Below, in pieces: positions 47,447-57,339 of a DNA stretch of 64,000 bases. Location of the stretch: positions 652,671 through 716,670 of the forward strand of contig WTPW01000083.1 of assembly GCA_009809945.1 (NCBI GenBank), read 5' to 3'. Source of the DNA: Gigaspora margarita. Lineage: Eukaryota > Glomeromycota > Glomeromycetes > Diversisporales > Gigasporaceae. Position numbers and translations under genes: made by a program. The notes under the pieces are model-generated. The model did not search any database. It saw only the letters and a program-made list of their open reading frames with translations, and was not told the origin of the DNA. The number at the start of each line of letters is the position of its first letter. The stretch's first letter is position 1.

Positions 47447-47675
47447 TAGTGTTTTGACCCATTTAACCCAGATAACCTATCTGGCTGATCTTAGTAAACT
47501 AATGAATATTCTCAGCCAATCGCTTATATTTTTTTTATATTGGGTAAAATAGGATTGTTATTTCTATTTTATCTGATATAAAAAGTAAACAAACATTAGT
47601 AATTGGCTAAGAATACCTGTCAGTTTACTCGAATCAGCCCAACAAGTCACCCAAGTTGAATGGGTCAAAACACTA
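47447..47675. mobile_element. hAT-type MITE TAGTGTTTTGACCC (229 bp)
   Basis: Ends TAGTGTTTTGACCCATT and AATGGGTCAAAACACTA (perfect 17-bp inverted repeats), with 8-bp flanks AGCACTAG (47439-47446) and AGCACTGG (47676-47683). Inner GGCTGATCTTAGTAAACTAA pairs with TTTACTCGAATCAGCC. Confidence 0.92.
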
Positions 47676-47683
47676 AGCACTGG

Positions 47684-48430
47684 TAATTTCAACTTTCTCA
47701 ATATATAACATTGTACAAAAATTTAAAAAGTTTAAATTACTCTATACAGAAATAATATACAAACTGTATATTGAAATAAATTTTTTAAATTGTCATTATC
47801 AAGAAAGTAGAGAATCAGACTGAATAAAATAATACATTAGATATTGAATATTATATGGACAAAATTTTCAATTTTAGTAATTAATTAATATAAGTAATAA
47901 GTTTAAAAAATTTTGAGCAATTATTTATGTAATATTAGATAATTATTAAGAATAAAAGTTACTATTTGATTAGGAACTGTATTGCTCACTTCAATAACAA
48001 TTACTTCACTAAAAGTTAGTTTAACCAATATTGTATAGAATTAGAATTGATATTTAATTAGTTGTATAATAGGCCTTTATAATAATTTGAATTTATAATA
48101 AATCAATTACATTTCTAACTTATATTATATGAAATAGCATAAACCGATAATTCATGCCAAATTTTCAAATAAATACTCAATTCAGATTGGCTAATATAAT
48201 GTAATCAATTGCAATTAATCAAAAATAGCATATAAATTACTTTTTTTTATATATTAAATACCAAATTTTTAATTTCTTAGTAAATTTTAAATTGATATAC
48301 TTTTTAAAATTAAAATAAAATAAAATCTTTTTTACTCAAATTGTAGCTTAGACTTAAAGCTACAAATTGGTTAAAAAAATTTTTTAAAAAATTTTTTATT
48401 TTTAAGTAGAAGATTGCAGATGAAGGGTAT
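47684..48430. other. AT-rich stretch with fold-back remnant
   Basis: TGCTCACTTCAATAACAATTACTTCACTAA at 47983-48012 matches the arm words of the TTTCACTGACAA fold-back family. Otherwise nothing recognised. Confidence 0.45.
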
Positions 48431-48457
48431 AAAATGATCTACATTTTATAATTAATT

Positions 48458-48551
48458 ATGGCGGCATTAGATAAAAAAAATTATTAATAGTGGAATGCCA
48501 AATGACTTCTTATTGCAAATGGCAAGAGTAAAAAAAACTACTATACAACAG
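48458..48551 (+). pseudogene. Possible short coding remnant
   Basis: The frame SGMPNDFLLQMARVKKTTIQ then Q ends at a GT donor-like site (CAGGTAAAT, 48549). The residue use looks protein-like, but stops precede it and no partner exon is visible. It could be an exon of a broken gene or chance. I do not recognise it. Confidence 0.25.
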
Positions 48552-48565
48552 GTAAATAGGCATAA

Positions 48566-49096
48566 GGGGGCATCCATAAATAACGTTATGTACCTCTACA
48601 TAGTAGCTCTTGACCCCTCCTTCTACTATATAAAAAAATCTTTAAAAATCTGTATGTTTATATTAAATTTTACAAAAACTTGAATATATAATTACCCAGT
48701 GATCCAATTTGGCTAATTTTGGTACCATTTGATTTGTCTCTATGAGACGAATCCAATGGTACCAAAATCATTTCATTTGGATTACTGGATCACGTTTTAT
48801 TAACGAAATACTATTGATTTTATAGTAATTTTATAAGAAAACATAATAACCTATAGTATTTCGTTAATAAAACGTGGACCAGTGATCCAAATCAAATAAA
48901 ATTGGTACCATTCGAATCCTCTCCTCGAGACGATTCGAATGTTAGCAAAATTATCCAATTTGGACCACTGAATCAAGTTTTATACAAATTTTTATAAAAA
49001 ATTGCATTATGTTGGGGGTACCCTCCCTACATAGTGGAAAATCGTTATATTTTGGGGGACCCCCCCTCAAGGATAATGTTATTTATGGATGCCCCC
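48566..49096. mobile_element. PIF/Harbinger-type MITE (531 bp)
   Basis: Terminal repeats GGGGGCATCCATAAATAACG and, complemented, GGGGGCATCCATAAATAACA, with TAA on both sides (48563-48565, 49097-49099). A 3-bp TAA/TTA duplication with G-rich ends fits Harbinger/Tourist elements. Inside, 48670-48990 is a second palindrome with ACTGGATCACGTTTTATTAA arms and AATGGTACCAAAAT words. Confidence 0.85.
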
Positions 49097-49099
49097 TAA

Positions 49100-50200
49100 A
49101 TAGTTTTAGATACAAAGTTAGATAGTGTAAACTGTGTTTTTTTTTAGCTAGAATCTGAAAACTAGATCAAATTATAAGTATCGGTTTCATTTCATTTTGT
49201 GTGTATGTTTTTTTTAAAAACTAACCTACTTTTTCTTTTTGTAGTCTTTCTTCACTAAGTATTGAGAATGTGTAATGGGCAAATCTAGGTAATTGTGCGA
49301 GAAACTGTAAAAATGATATAAATAATTAATAAATGCCAGTTCCTTTTCATGTTTTATATTTAAGCTTTATTTTTTTAAATGGAAATTTCTTTTTTTTATA
49401 GGTTGTTTTTTATTGAAAAGGTTAGAATGCAAAAAGTGGTATTTGATTGGGTAATCCAGAAGAAAACTGCAATATAAGCTTTTGCTTTGTTTAAGAGACT
49501 AAGCAATAGGTACTAGATTTTTTTCAGCACTAATTTACTCTTTTGTAGATTCTTATTAATACATAAATAGAAATGATTTAAAACTAAAACAGCATAGTAT
49601 TTTCTTTTATTAAAATAATATTTGAGATTAGTACATATTATTAGCGAGTACTTTTTTTTAATTTTCTTTTACTAGTGCATTTTTTTTTTAGATTTTTCGA
49701 TATAGCAATAGTATAAGCTCTTAAAACAGCAAGAGTTTGAAATAGCATATTCTGTAATTTTTTCTAGGATGAATATAAAATTTTCTTTATTAATATAAAT
49801 TTTACTTTGTGGATGTATGGATGGAACTATAAAAGATCTAGAATATTGGACTTATAAGATCATTATGAAAAGTATATAGTATAAATTTGTTGAAATTTTT
49901 TTTAAAATAAAAGAATAATAATTTATGTAATAATAAAGAATAAGTGCTAAACATATAGCAGTACAAGTGGCATGATGATAATTGTATTTTAGTTTTTATA
50001 TAATTGTATTTTTTTATTAAATAAAGCAAATATTATAATTTATATATTAATGTACTAAACAAAACCTTAATTACAATATCAAAAGATTAAAATAACAACA
50101 TTATGAACTTATACATATATTTTACATTTAAACAACTTAAAAAATGAAAAGATAAAAAAAACCAATAATAATAATAATGATAATAATAATAATAATAATA
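49100..50200. other. Very AT-rich intergenic stretch
   Basis: No gene, RNA or TIR pair recognised. It ends in a (TAA)n microsatellite (about 50164-50200), in which the next element is inserted. Confidence 0.5.
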
Positions 50201-50527
50201 TAGTCTGGTGCAAAAACCTTTGTACATCAAATAAAAATTAATAAAAAATTTTTTTGCATATAAACTTAATAATTTTTTTAAAAAAACATAATTTTTAGAT
50301 TATAGGAATGTTTATTATAGCTTTTATTTGATTATTTTATATAGAAAATAAAATATTTTATTAATAGCTACTTTTTTCAATATTTATCAATTTAAAAAAA
50401 TTGATCAAAAATAGTATAGTTTAATTTAAAATCTATATAATGAGCTAAGTTTTCAAAATTATAATATAAAAACAAAATTATAAATTCTATTAAATAATAT
50501 CTTTTAAATAAAAAAAAGTTTAATTGC

Positions 50528-51240
50528 AAGGGTGTGGAGCCTTAGAGAAGTGGTCAAGGTGTCACCCCCCAAGCGGCAGATTGACAGTTTGAATCCCACT
50601 GGCGACGTTTTGGAGTTAAAATCTGTGTTTGGTAATTGTGGCTTATGATCGGTTGGGTGCAAAAAACCTGTAACCTTGGTTCCACCATCTCGAATGGGAG
50701 CTCGTGGGCGCAATGATGTACTACATCGCAAATCCAGGGAACCGGAAAAAACCCACAAGAACCCGTTTGGCAAGTCCCAAGTTAGGAGGTAGTGAAAATC
50801 GGTCCTTACGGTATTGCCAAAGAAGGTGGTACTATGATCGGAATGAACCTAATGAGGGCAGGTAGCTTNGGTTACCAAATCCGGGCAATGCTACATGTAT
50901 GGGACACNGAAGTTGCCTCNGTAGGCAGTTTGTGCGAGGGTAAAGTAGCCCTAAGGTTGTTGATAAGTAAAAGGGTTGTGGCCCTACAATATCTGCTTAA
51001 ATAAGTNGTGNGTCGGGTAGTAATAGGAGGATNATGAACCAGAGGGTTTAAATAGACAATTCCCGTAGTTGGGTTGTAGNTATGGCAGCTAGTNTAGAAN
51101 CTCNAGGCNGACTACTTAAATTAGGCACCAAAAGTGCACGTGTGGCTAGTTGTATCCTCATTCATGTAACAAATACTACGTCACTATAACTCATAATAAA
51201 TCGCGGCCATAGCACACGGCCTTTAAACCTAAAAAAAAAA
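50528..51240 (+). mobile_element. tRNA-derived SINE, full length (about 713 bp)
   Basis: The 5' head has TAGAGAAGTGG (box A-like, 50543) and AGTTTGAATCC (box B-like, 50586), as in class II tRNAs. The 3' end is a poly-A run. AAGTTTAATTGC borders both sides (about 50516-50527 and 51239-51250). The right copy continues the interrupted palindrome arm exactly. Eleven undetermined bases are scattered through the 3' half. The tail is shared with the copy at 28911-29249. The 89-codon minus-strand frame within it is an artefact. Confidence 0.88.
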
Positions 51241-51250
51241 GTTTAATTGC

Positions 51251-51772
51251 TGACCTGGATAAGTTTTCTATATTAGAAATTGGGATAAAATTCCTATGAT
51301 ATTAACTATATGCTAAAATCTGAGCAGAGTCAAATAATAAATATTTTTTTATTAAGTTAACGATACAAGTCGATTAATTAAAAGTTGTAGAGCACGTCGA
51401 GACACATTTAACAGTTGTTAGATCATCCAAATCGGCCCAGTAGATCACAAAAAATTATTAAAAAATAATTGGGCAACTATATAAAATCTTTGTATAAACA
51501 ATATTTGTTTATATAGAGATTTTACATAATCTGTCAATCGTTTTTTAATAATTTCTCGTGATCTACTGGGCTAATTTGGATGATCTAACCACCATTAGAT
51601 GCATCTCGATGAGCTCTACAACTTTCAATTAATAAACAGTGTCATTAACTTAATAAAAAATCTTTTCATTTGATTCTGCTCAGATTTTAGCATATAATTA
51701 ATATCATAGGAATTTTACTCCAATATCTAATATAGAAATTCTGCCAATCTTATCCAGGTCAGCAATTAAACT
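51251..51772. repeat. Palindrome core sharing a module with the 14.7-15.8 kb element
   Basis: AAAGTTGTAGAGCACGTCGA, GTTAGATCATCCAAATCGGC and AAAATTATTAAAAAATAATT lie on the left, and their complements on the right, around a centre near 51503. The same module of about 150 bp, at similar order and spacing, builds both arms of the element at 14668-15814, although the outer ends of the two elements are unrelated. Confidence 0.85.
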
Positions 51773-52323
51773 TTTTTTTATTTAAAAGATATTATTAAAT
51801 AGAATTTATGATTTGTTTGTATTTTATAATTTTGAAAACTTAGCTTAGTATATAGATTTTAAATTAAACTATACTATTTTTGACAAATTTTTTAAATTGA
51901 ATTGAATAACTTTGAAGCTTAATTTCTCTATAATTTGTAATTCAAATTTAATAAAATTTATATAGTATATTTATTATATGCACACCAGTTGCTTGTGTAA
52001 TACAAGCATGTTATACTGCATATTTGGTCTAAAAATAGCAAATATGTAATTTTTTTCAACCAGCTTTTTTTATTATTTTTTAAATTAAAAAAGTTTTTTA
52101 TTATTAATATAAAAGTATAACTATAATATAATAATAAAAATAATATAAATAATTAATTTAAAAGCTATTTTATTGAAATATAAAAAAATTATATATATAC
52201 TATTAATAATTTATTAATTTTTACTTGTAGCAAAAAAATGGGTTGAATTTGGTATACAAATGTTTTTGCACTGGACCATAATAATAATAAATATCGTTCC
52301 TACTTTGAATTTTAGATCTTGAT

Positions 52324-52608
52324 TCACTGATATAGCAAAATAACTATAAAATGAGATTTTATTAAATTCTCTTTTTGTACAGTCAAAATTTTAATCATGA
52401 TTCCAAAACTGTAAACATCTGATGCTTGAACATATGTTAACCCTTCCAATATATACAAAAGAACCTCATAAATTTCTATCAACATTTTAAAAAGTCCAGG
52501 ATTATAATATATATATATTATGCATAGCATAAACACAAAATACTTCCACTGTATAAATCTTTGTGAACACATTTCTTGCAAATGAATAGAGTCAAGATCA
52601 ATATACAA
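52324..52608 (-). pseudogene. Protein kinase fragment
   Basis: On the minus strand, EVLLYILEGLTYVQASDVYS then FGIMIKIL (about 52380-52480) matches the segment between the A-P-E motif and subdomain IX of fungal tyrosine-kinase-like kinases (y-t-x-A-S-D-v-Y-S-F-G). Nothing upstream supplies the ATP-binding or catalytic loop, and a TA-flanked MITE starts at 52636. It is a stranded exon of a decayed kinase gene. Confidence 0.6.
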
Positions 52609-52635
52609 AATTGTTGTAATAAACCTTTCAATATA

Positions 52636-53015
52636 CTGTATTTACTCAAAATAATGCACACCTGTGTGTTATTTCAAGTGGATGCATGTTATTTCGAGTA
52701 TGCGCATGGGCATTATTTTGGGGTAAAGGTCTAATTTCTAAAAAAAATTGTCTGTTATATATGTGCGATGCATAAAAAACCTGTATTTCTTAATTTTATA
52801 TATGGCCTTTCTGATCTAAGCCAGATTTTTTGATTAAAAAAATTCTTATTTCCGTTTGTTATTTGAATTCATTATTTTAGCAGATTATTAATTCAGCATT
52901 TGGAGTGTTCATTATATTGGGACGCACATGGCTGTTATTTCAAAACCTATATGCTATTTTAAGAAAATGCAATTTTCAAAATAATGCCCATGTGCATTAT
53001 TTCAAGTAAATATAG
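52636..53015. mobile_element. TA-flanked TIR element, family CTGTATTTA, copy 2 (380 bp)
   Basis: Starts CTGTATTTACTCAAAATAAT and ends, complemented, CTATATTTACTTGAAATAAT, with TA on both sides (52634-52635, 53016-53017). The interior is the reverse complement of copy 1 almost base for base (GGCCTTTCTGATCTAAGCCA, TAATTCAGCATTTGGAGTGT). Confidence 0.9.
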
Positions 53016-53017
53016 TA

Positions 53018-53983
53018 TTCCAAATAATGAAACATTCTCATATCTTATTTTATAGTAATTTTTCAATTCCTAAAAAGATACTTACACATTTTTATTTGAG
53101 TTACTTAAAATATGTCCCATCTGAGCAAAGACTATAAAGAAAAGAGTTTTTAGTTTCTATGAAAAAACCTAAAACAAAATAATAGAAACTGATACTTATT
53201 TCTTATTCCAGTTTGCTTGTTTCATAGTTTCTCACTACAATTGCCCAGATCTAAATCTTCAGGCACTTATTTCATGTCTTAACTATTTCATGAAGATGCT
53301 AGTAGCCAAAATTAAAAGTTGTAAATTGGGTCAAAAAAACTCAAGACTTAGTAGCATTGCCTTACCTTTCTGAATTTATAAAGCTGCCAACCTTTATTAC
53401 TGTAAAAATAGATAATACAAATATCTTATAAAATAGTAGCTTAATAGCTATTATTTCATAAAAAAATTATTATTAGTGATTTAATTCACAAAAAAAACTA
53501 AAATTTAGTAAAAAAAGCATCTCTAAACAAGCATTCAAAAAGTTGTGAGTTACTTACCTTTACACTAGTAAAATATTATATAGAACTTAGTGTTTACTTA
53601 TCATGTTAAAATAAATAAAAAAGATGTATTTTTTGGATAGTTTAAAATTGAAATTAGCAATGAGCCTAAAATATTCTGGCCCAAATGTGCATGTCTTACT
53701 AAGTAAAGTTATTATTGAATATTAAAGAAAAAATTTTATTTGAATACCTGATCTTATGGGTAATGTTCAATTAGATTTAAAAAATCAAAGACCATTTTTT
53801 TTAAGAAAAAATATAGTTTATTATAAGGTTAGGATAATGTTTTGACTATTTGCTATAATTGATCTCTGCTATATAACTATATAAAATTTGTACTCTTTAT
53901 TAGCAGTCTTTTTATGTAAGATATATCAATTTTTGTAAGATACATATAAAAAGATGTTGTTTTATAGTGTCTTGCACTAGTAT
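53018..53983. other. AT-rich intergenic stretch
   Basis: No supported exon. It lies next to the kinase fragment and could hold further decayed exons of it that I could not recognise. Confidence 0.4.
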
Positions 53984-54440
53984 CAATCATTTCACCAACA
54001 ATTACTTTACAAACATGCCATTTCACTGTTAAATTATTTACTGGCAAGTTTATTTTACTGACAGTTTATTTTACTAAAGCTTATTTCACTGACAAAGTAA
54101 TTCTGGTCATTGTTGTTAGGGGCGTGCCATTTATTACATAATATTTTTTACTTAGTAGCTACATTTATCCATGTATGGTGTGATCACTTTATCTAATTCG
54201 ATTGGTTAATATAATATATAGATGTGATTACTACCTCTAACCATATATCCATGGTAAAAATTACATAATAAATAGCATGCCCCTTAGGTTCAGAATAGAA
54301 TTAGAGTTAAAATTAGTATGCTTTATAGAAATAAACTTGTTAGTAAAATAAGCTTTGGTAAAATGAATTGTTGGTAAAATGAACTTGTTAGTGAATAATT
54401 TGTTAGTGAATTGGGGTATATAAAGTAATTGTTGGTGAAT
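53984..54440. mobile_element. Fold-back element of the TTTCACTGACAA family (457 bp)
   Basis: The left arm ATCATTTCACCAACAATTAC..TTTACTGACAGTTTATTTTA pairs with the right arm TAGTAAAATAAGCTTTGGTA..GTAATTGTTGGTGAAT. Arms are built from short degenerate repeats as at 15090-15390. A Harbinger-type MITE sits in the loop. Confidence 0.85.
54119..54283. mobile_element. PIF/Harbinger-type MITE nested in the fold-back loop (165 bp)
   Basis: Ends GGGGCGTGCCATTTATTACA and, complemented, GGGGCATGCTATTTATTATG, with TTA on both sides (54116-54118, 54284-54286). The fold-back copy at 15.1 kb lacks it and has the undisturbed loop sequence, which confirms the insertion site and the 3-bp duplication. Confidence 0.88.
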
Positions 54441-54895
54441 ATATGGACCCATCTTGCATTATAGTAATGTTCGAATATTGCTATAATGAGTACTTGATAA
54501 TAGAAATATTTGGATCCCAACAAGCTATATAAGGTTATATTTGAAAATTGCTAATAGAAGCCCTTTTTTTAAAAAGGTTATACATATCGGCTAATTTGAT
54601 TTTTTGGGCCTTTTTTCTATAAAACTGTTATATAAAAATTTGCTTCTAAGTGACAATGAAAAACTAACAAACGAAGCACTTATTACAACTAACAAACCAG
54701 CTTTTTTGACATCTAGACAAGTTAAAAAACCAATAAAACTCAATAAAAGAGCTATGCTAAGCTTTAGAAAGAAGTGCTTTTACTATTTGTTGAAATATTT
54801 AGGTGTTTTAGGAGGAAAATAATGGGTTTATGATAGGTTAACAACTTTAAGGATAAACTCAGAAGCAAATTTTTAAAAAACTGCCCTTTTTAATA
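54441..54895. other. AT-rich stretch
   Basis: No gene recognised. The frame at 54604-54819 is lysine-rich and without family features. Confidence 0.45.
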
Positions 54896-54897
54896 TA

Positions 54898-55160
54898 CCG
54901 TAGTGCACTAACCAAAGTACCTAGGGTACAATGCAATCTACCCATAAAAAAACTTACAAAAAACCTGGATATATTATACAGCAGCAGGTCAGTGTCGCAA
55001 GAAAAAAAATTTTTAAGTATATACATATTTTGCATTTACAATGAGCACTTTAAAAATTTAAAAACACCTATATTTAATTAATAGAGGTTTCGTGTTTTGC
55101 ACTGGGTACTTTGCAATGGGGGGTATTGAAAAAGGAGGTACTTTGGTCAGTGCACTACAG
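54898..55160. mobile_element. TA-flanked MITE GTAGTGCACTAACCAAAGTAC (263 bp)
   Basis: The ends CCGTAGTGCACTAACCAAAG and, complemented, CTGTAGTGCACTGACCAAAG are inverted, with TA on both sides (54896-54897, 55161-55162). A Tc1/mariner-type insertion site; non-coding. Confidence 0.85.
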
Positions 55161-55162
55161 TA

Positions 55163-55682
55163 TATTTGGCTTATAATTAAATATATAAGCACTATAATTT
55201 TCTACATATTTAATTATAAACACAAGGTTAGTTAAAAGGCCGTTTTTATGAAAATTCGTACTATAATAAATTTTAAGTATGAAATTTCTTTGATAATCCT
55301 CAATTATGATTGGTTGATTTTGGGGTTGAAACAAATCGGCCAATATAATTTAAAAAGTAGATATTGGATAAAAAGATTACATTTGAAAATACAAAAAGAG
55401 TATATTTAAAAGAATGCTAAGGGTAATAATAGATATTACATAATATTTTTTTTACTATACACTCCCTCCCATGTAAGAGAAATTTATATCTAATATAAAA
55501 AAATCTGAGACCTTCTCCCCTCAAGATATTATATAATATATGTTATTACCCTAAATAAGGTAATTTTTATAAATCTTATATTTGAAATGTGCTAATAAAA
55601 AATGCTAAGTAAGAATTAATATTTTTTTAAAGAATAAAATATTTTATTTTAAGGAATAAAATTGTTTTTTTAAAAATGTAAC
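55163..55682. other. AT-rich stretch
   Basis: No gene recognised. A CTCCCTCCCATG / CCTTCTCCCCTC pair near 55460-55520 is compositionally unusual. Confidence 0.4.
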
Positions 55683-55684
55683 TA

Positions 55685-56399
55685 CTGTATTTTTATGAAA
55701 TACCAGACTGGGGCGTTATTTAGAACATCGAGTCCCCTAAAAATATCATATATGGTTTCAAAATAACACCCTAGCGTGTCTCAAAATAACGTGTCCCTAT
55801 ATAGTTGTTAAGTATAAAGATCATTTATTATTAAATTAATGATCTAAATAGAATATACTTTTTCACAATTGAGAATTCTTGTTACACAAGTTACTATTAT
55901 TTCAATTATTACTGTAACATCTTATAGCTGATTTGAAAATTAGTGGGACACTTGAAAATTTTCTTGTTTTTGAAAGCTGTCAGTTTCATCTTATGAATTA
56001 TCTAACTCTTTGGAAGCACTATTACAGTCTTCAGAATTTCGGTCTGATAATGATGATATGATTTCTAAAGAGTTATATAATTTATAAGACAAAACCAAAA
56101 GGTTTCAAAAATGAGAAAATTTTTCAAGTGTTCCTCTAATTTTTAAATCAGCTGTAATTAACATGTATATAAAAAATCAAAATTCAAGCTCGTAAATATT
56201 TACTACTATATCATAAGTTAAACATGCTAAAAAATATATTTAAAATTAAAATACTTTTAAAGAACTTGATTCAATTTATTAAAGATCTGACTTGGCAAAA
56301 AAATCATATATGTCTCAAAATAATGCCCTGGTGTGTACTCTAAATAATGCACCTATACTCAAAATAACACATCAAGTGCATTATTTTGCGAAAATATAG
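55685..56399. mobile_element. TA-flanked TIR element, family CTGTATTTA, longest copy (715 bp)
   Basis: Ends CTGTATTTTTATGAAATACC and, complemented, CTATATTTTCGCAAAATAAT, with TA flanks (55683-55684, 56400-56401). The middle is an imperfect palindrome around 56030. A short protein-like frame, SNSLEALLQSSEFRSDNDDM then ISKELYNL (about 56000-56085), may be the last trace of a transposase C-terminus. Confidence 0.75.
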
Positions 56400-56492
56400 T
56401 AAGTTTTTTTTAAAAAATATAAAAAAGAATGTAATTTTTTTTATTAGAGAATATAATTATGTTTTTTTTTAGAAAATGTTATATTTTAAAAA

Positions 56493-56722
56493 GGGTTTAA
56501 AAATTTAGTGCACCCTGCACTGTAGTGCACTCTATAGTAACAAATACAAACAATGATTAGGATTAGAGTTAGGGTGGGTAGGGTTAGGATCAAAGTTTTA
56601 AAATATTAGTAAAATTGGAGAGGAGCATTTTTTGTTAGTAACACAACAGGGTTACCCTAGTAAAATTTTGAGATATATAAAAGCAGTGCACCGCAGTGCA
56701 GGTGCACTAAATTTTAAAACCC
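56493..56722. mobile_element. MULE-type MITE GGGTTTAAAAATTTAGTGCAC (230 bp)
   Basis: The ends GGGTTTAAAAATTTAGTGCA and, complemented, GGGTTTTAAAATTTAGTGCA pair, and TTTTAAAAA lies on both sides (56484-56492, 56723-56731). The loop has a TTAGGATTAGAGTTAGGGTG run (56557-56585). The duplication is low-complexity, so the superfamily is tentative. Confidence 0.75.
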
Positions 56723-56890
56723 TTTTAAAAAAATTTAAAATTGTATAAAAGTTCTATCTGATAGTTAAAATATAGCTTATATATACCAATATAAAAGTGC
56801 TGCCCAAAAAAAAATTTACTATGATACTCAAATATAAGCTTACATAGATTATTCAAGGTCCTAATTTTCCAGTCCTTAGCCTCAAATATA

Positions 56891-56954
56891 CAGTTAGACC
56901 TCTTTATAATCACAAGGTAGTGCTCTATTTTGGTGTATATAGAGGTGTGACTAT
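56891..56954. mobile_element. Degraded pogo-like MITE
   Basis: CAGTTAGACCTCTTTATAAT on the left and ATATAGAGGTGTGACTA on the right form a short inverted pair. It is related to 23569-23711. Similar right-end words repeat at about 58550-58592 (TATATAGAGGTGTGACTATA, GGGGTGTGACTATAGAGA). Confidence 0.5.
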
Positions 56955-57339
56955 AAATAAACTTCTTGATATGGTCACATGACCAAAGGCCAATAAGTAA
57001 CATTTTTGTGTATATTTGAAAATTTTAAAATATTTGATAGTAAAAAACTTTGATCCAGTGGCCTAATTTGGATAAAAATGACCACCAGAGTGTTTGACTC
57101 AATAAGGCAATTCTAAAGAGTCTAAAATCATCCAAATCTAGTTACAAAAAAAAAATGCTAAAATCATAAAGGGTTTTTTACTTAGATGTTTAAATTTAAT
57201 CAATTCTTAAACTAATTATCACAGGAACTTGTGATTGGATTTTAAAAACATTTTGGCCAAAAAGGACCACTGCATCAAAGTTATTTGCTATCAAACCTTT
57301 AAGAATTTTTAATAAAAATTTTAAATAATAATATGAATA

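Larger units (their letters stand above)
50203..52278. mobile_element. Large palindromic TIR element (2.08 kb with a SINE inside)
   Basis: The outer ends GTCTGGTGCAAAAACCTTTG and, complemented, TGGTCCAGTGCAAAAACATTTG are inverted, with TA next to each (50201-50202, 52279-52280). The arms pair nearly throughout: ATAGTATAGTTTAATTTAAA at 50412 against 51862-51885, then TATTAAATAATATCTTTTAA, then the TTTAATTGCTGACCTGG and GAAGTTGTAGAGC modules to a centre near 51500. The left arm is split by the SINE at 50528-51240. End sequence and TA site suggest a Tc1-like MITE. No transposase. Confidence 0.8.

Noticed and set aside
50504..50773. 89-codon minus-strand open frame
   Set aside because: It is antisense to the head of a tRNA-derived SINE and explained by that element.
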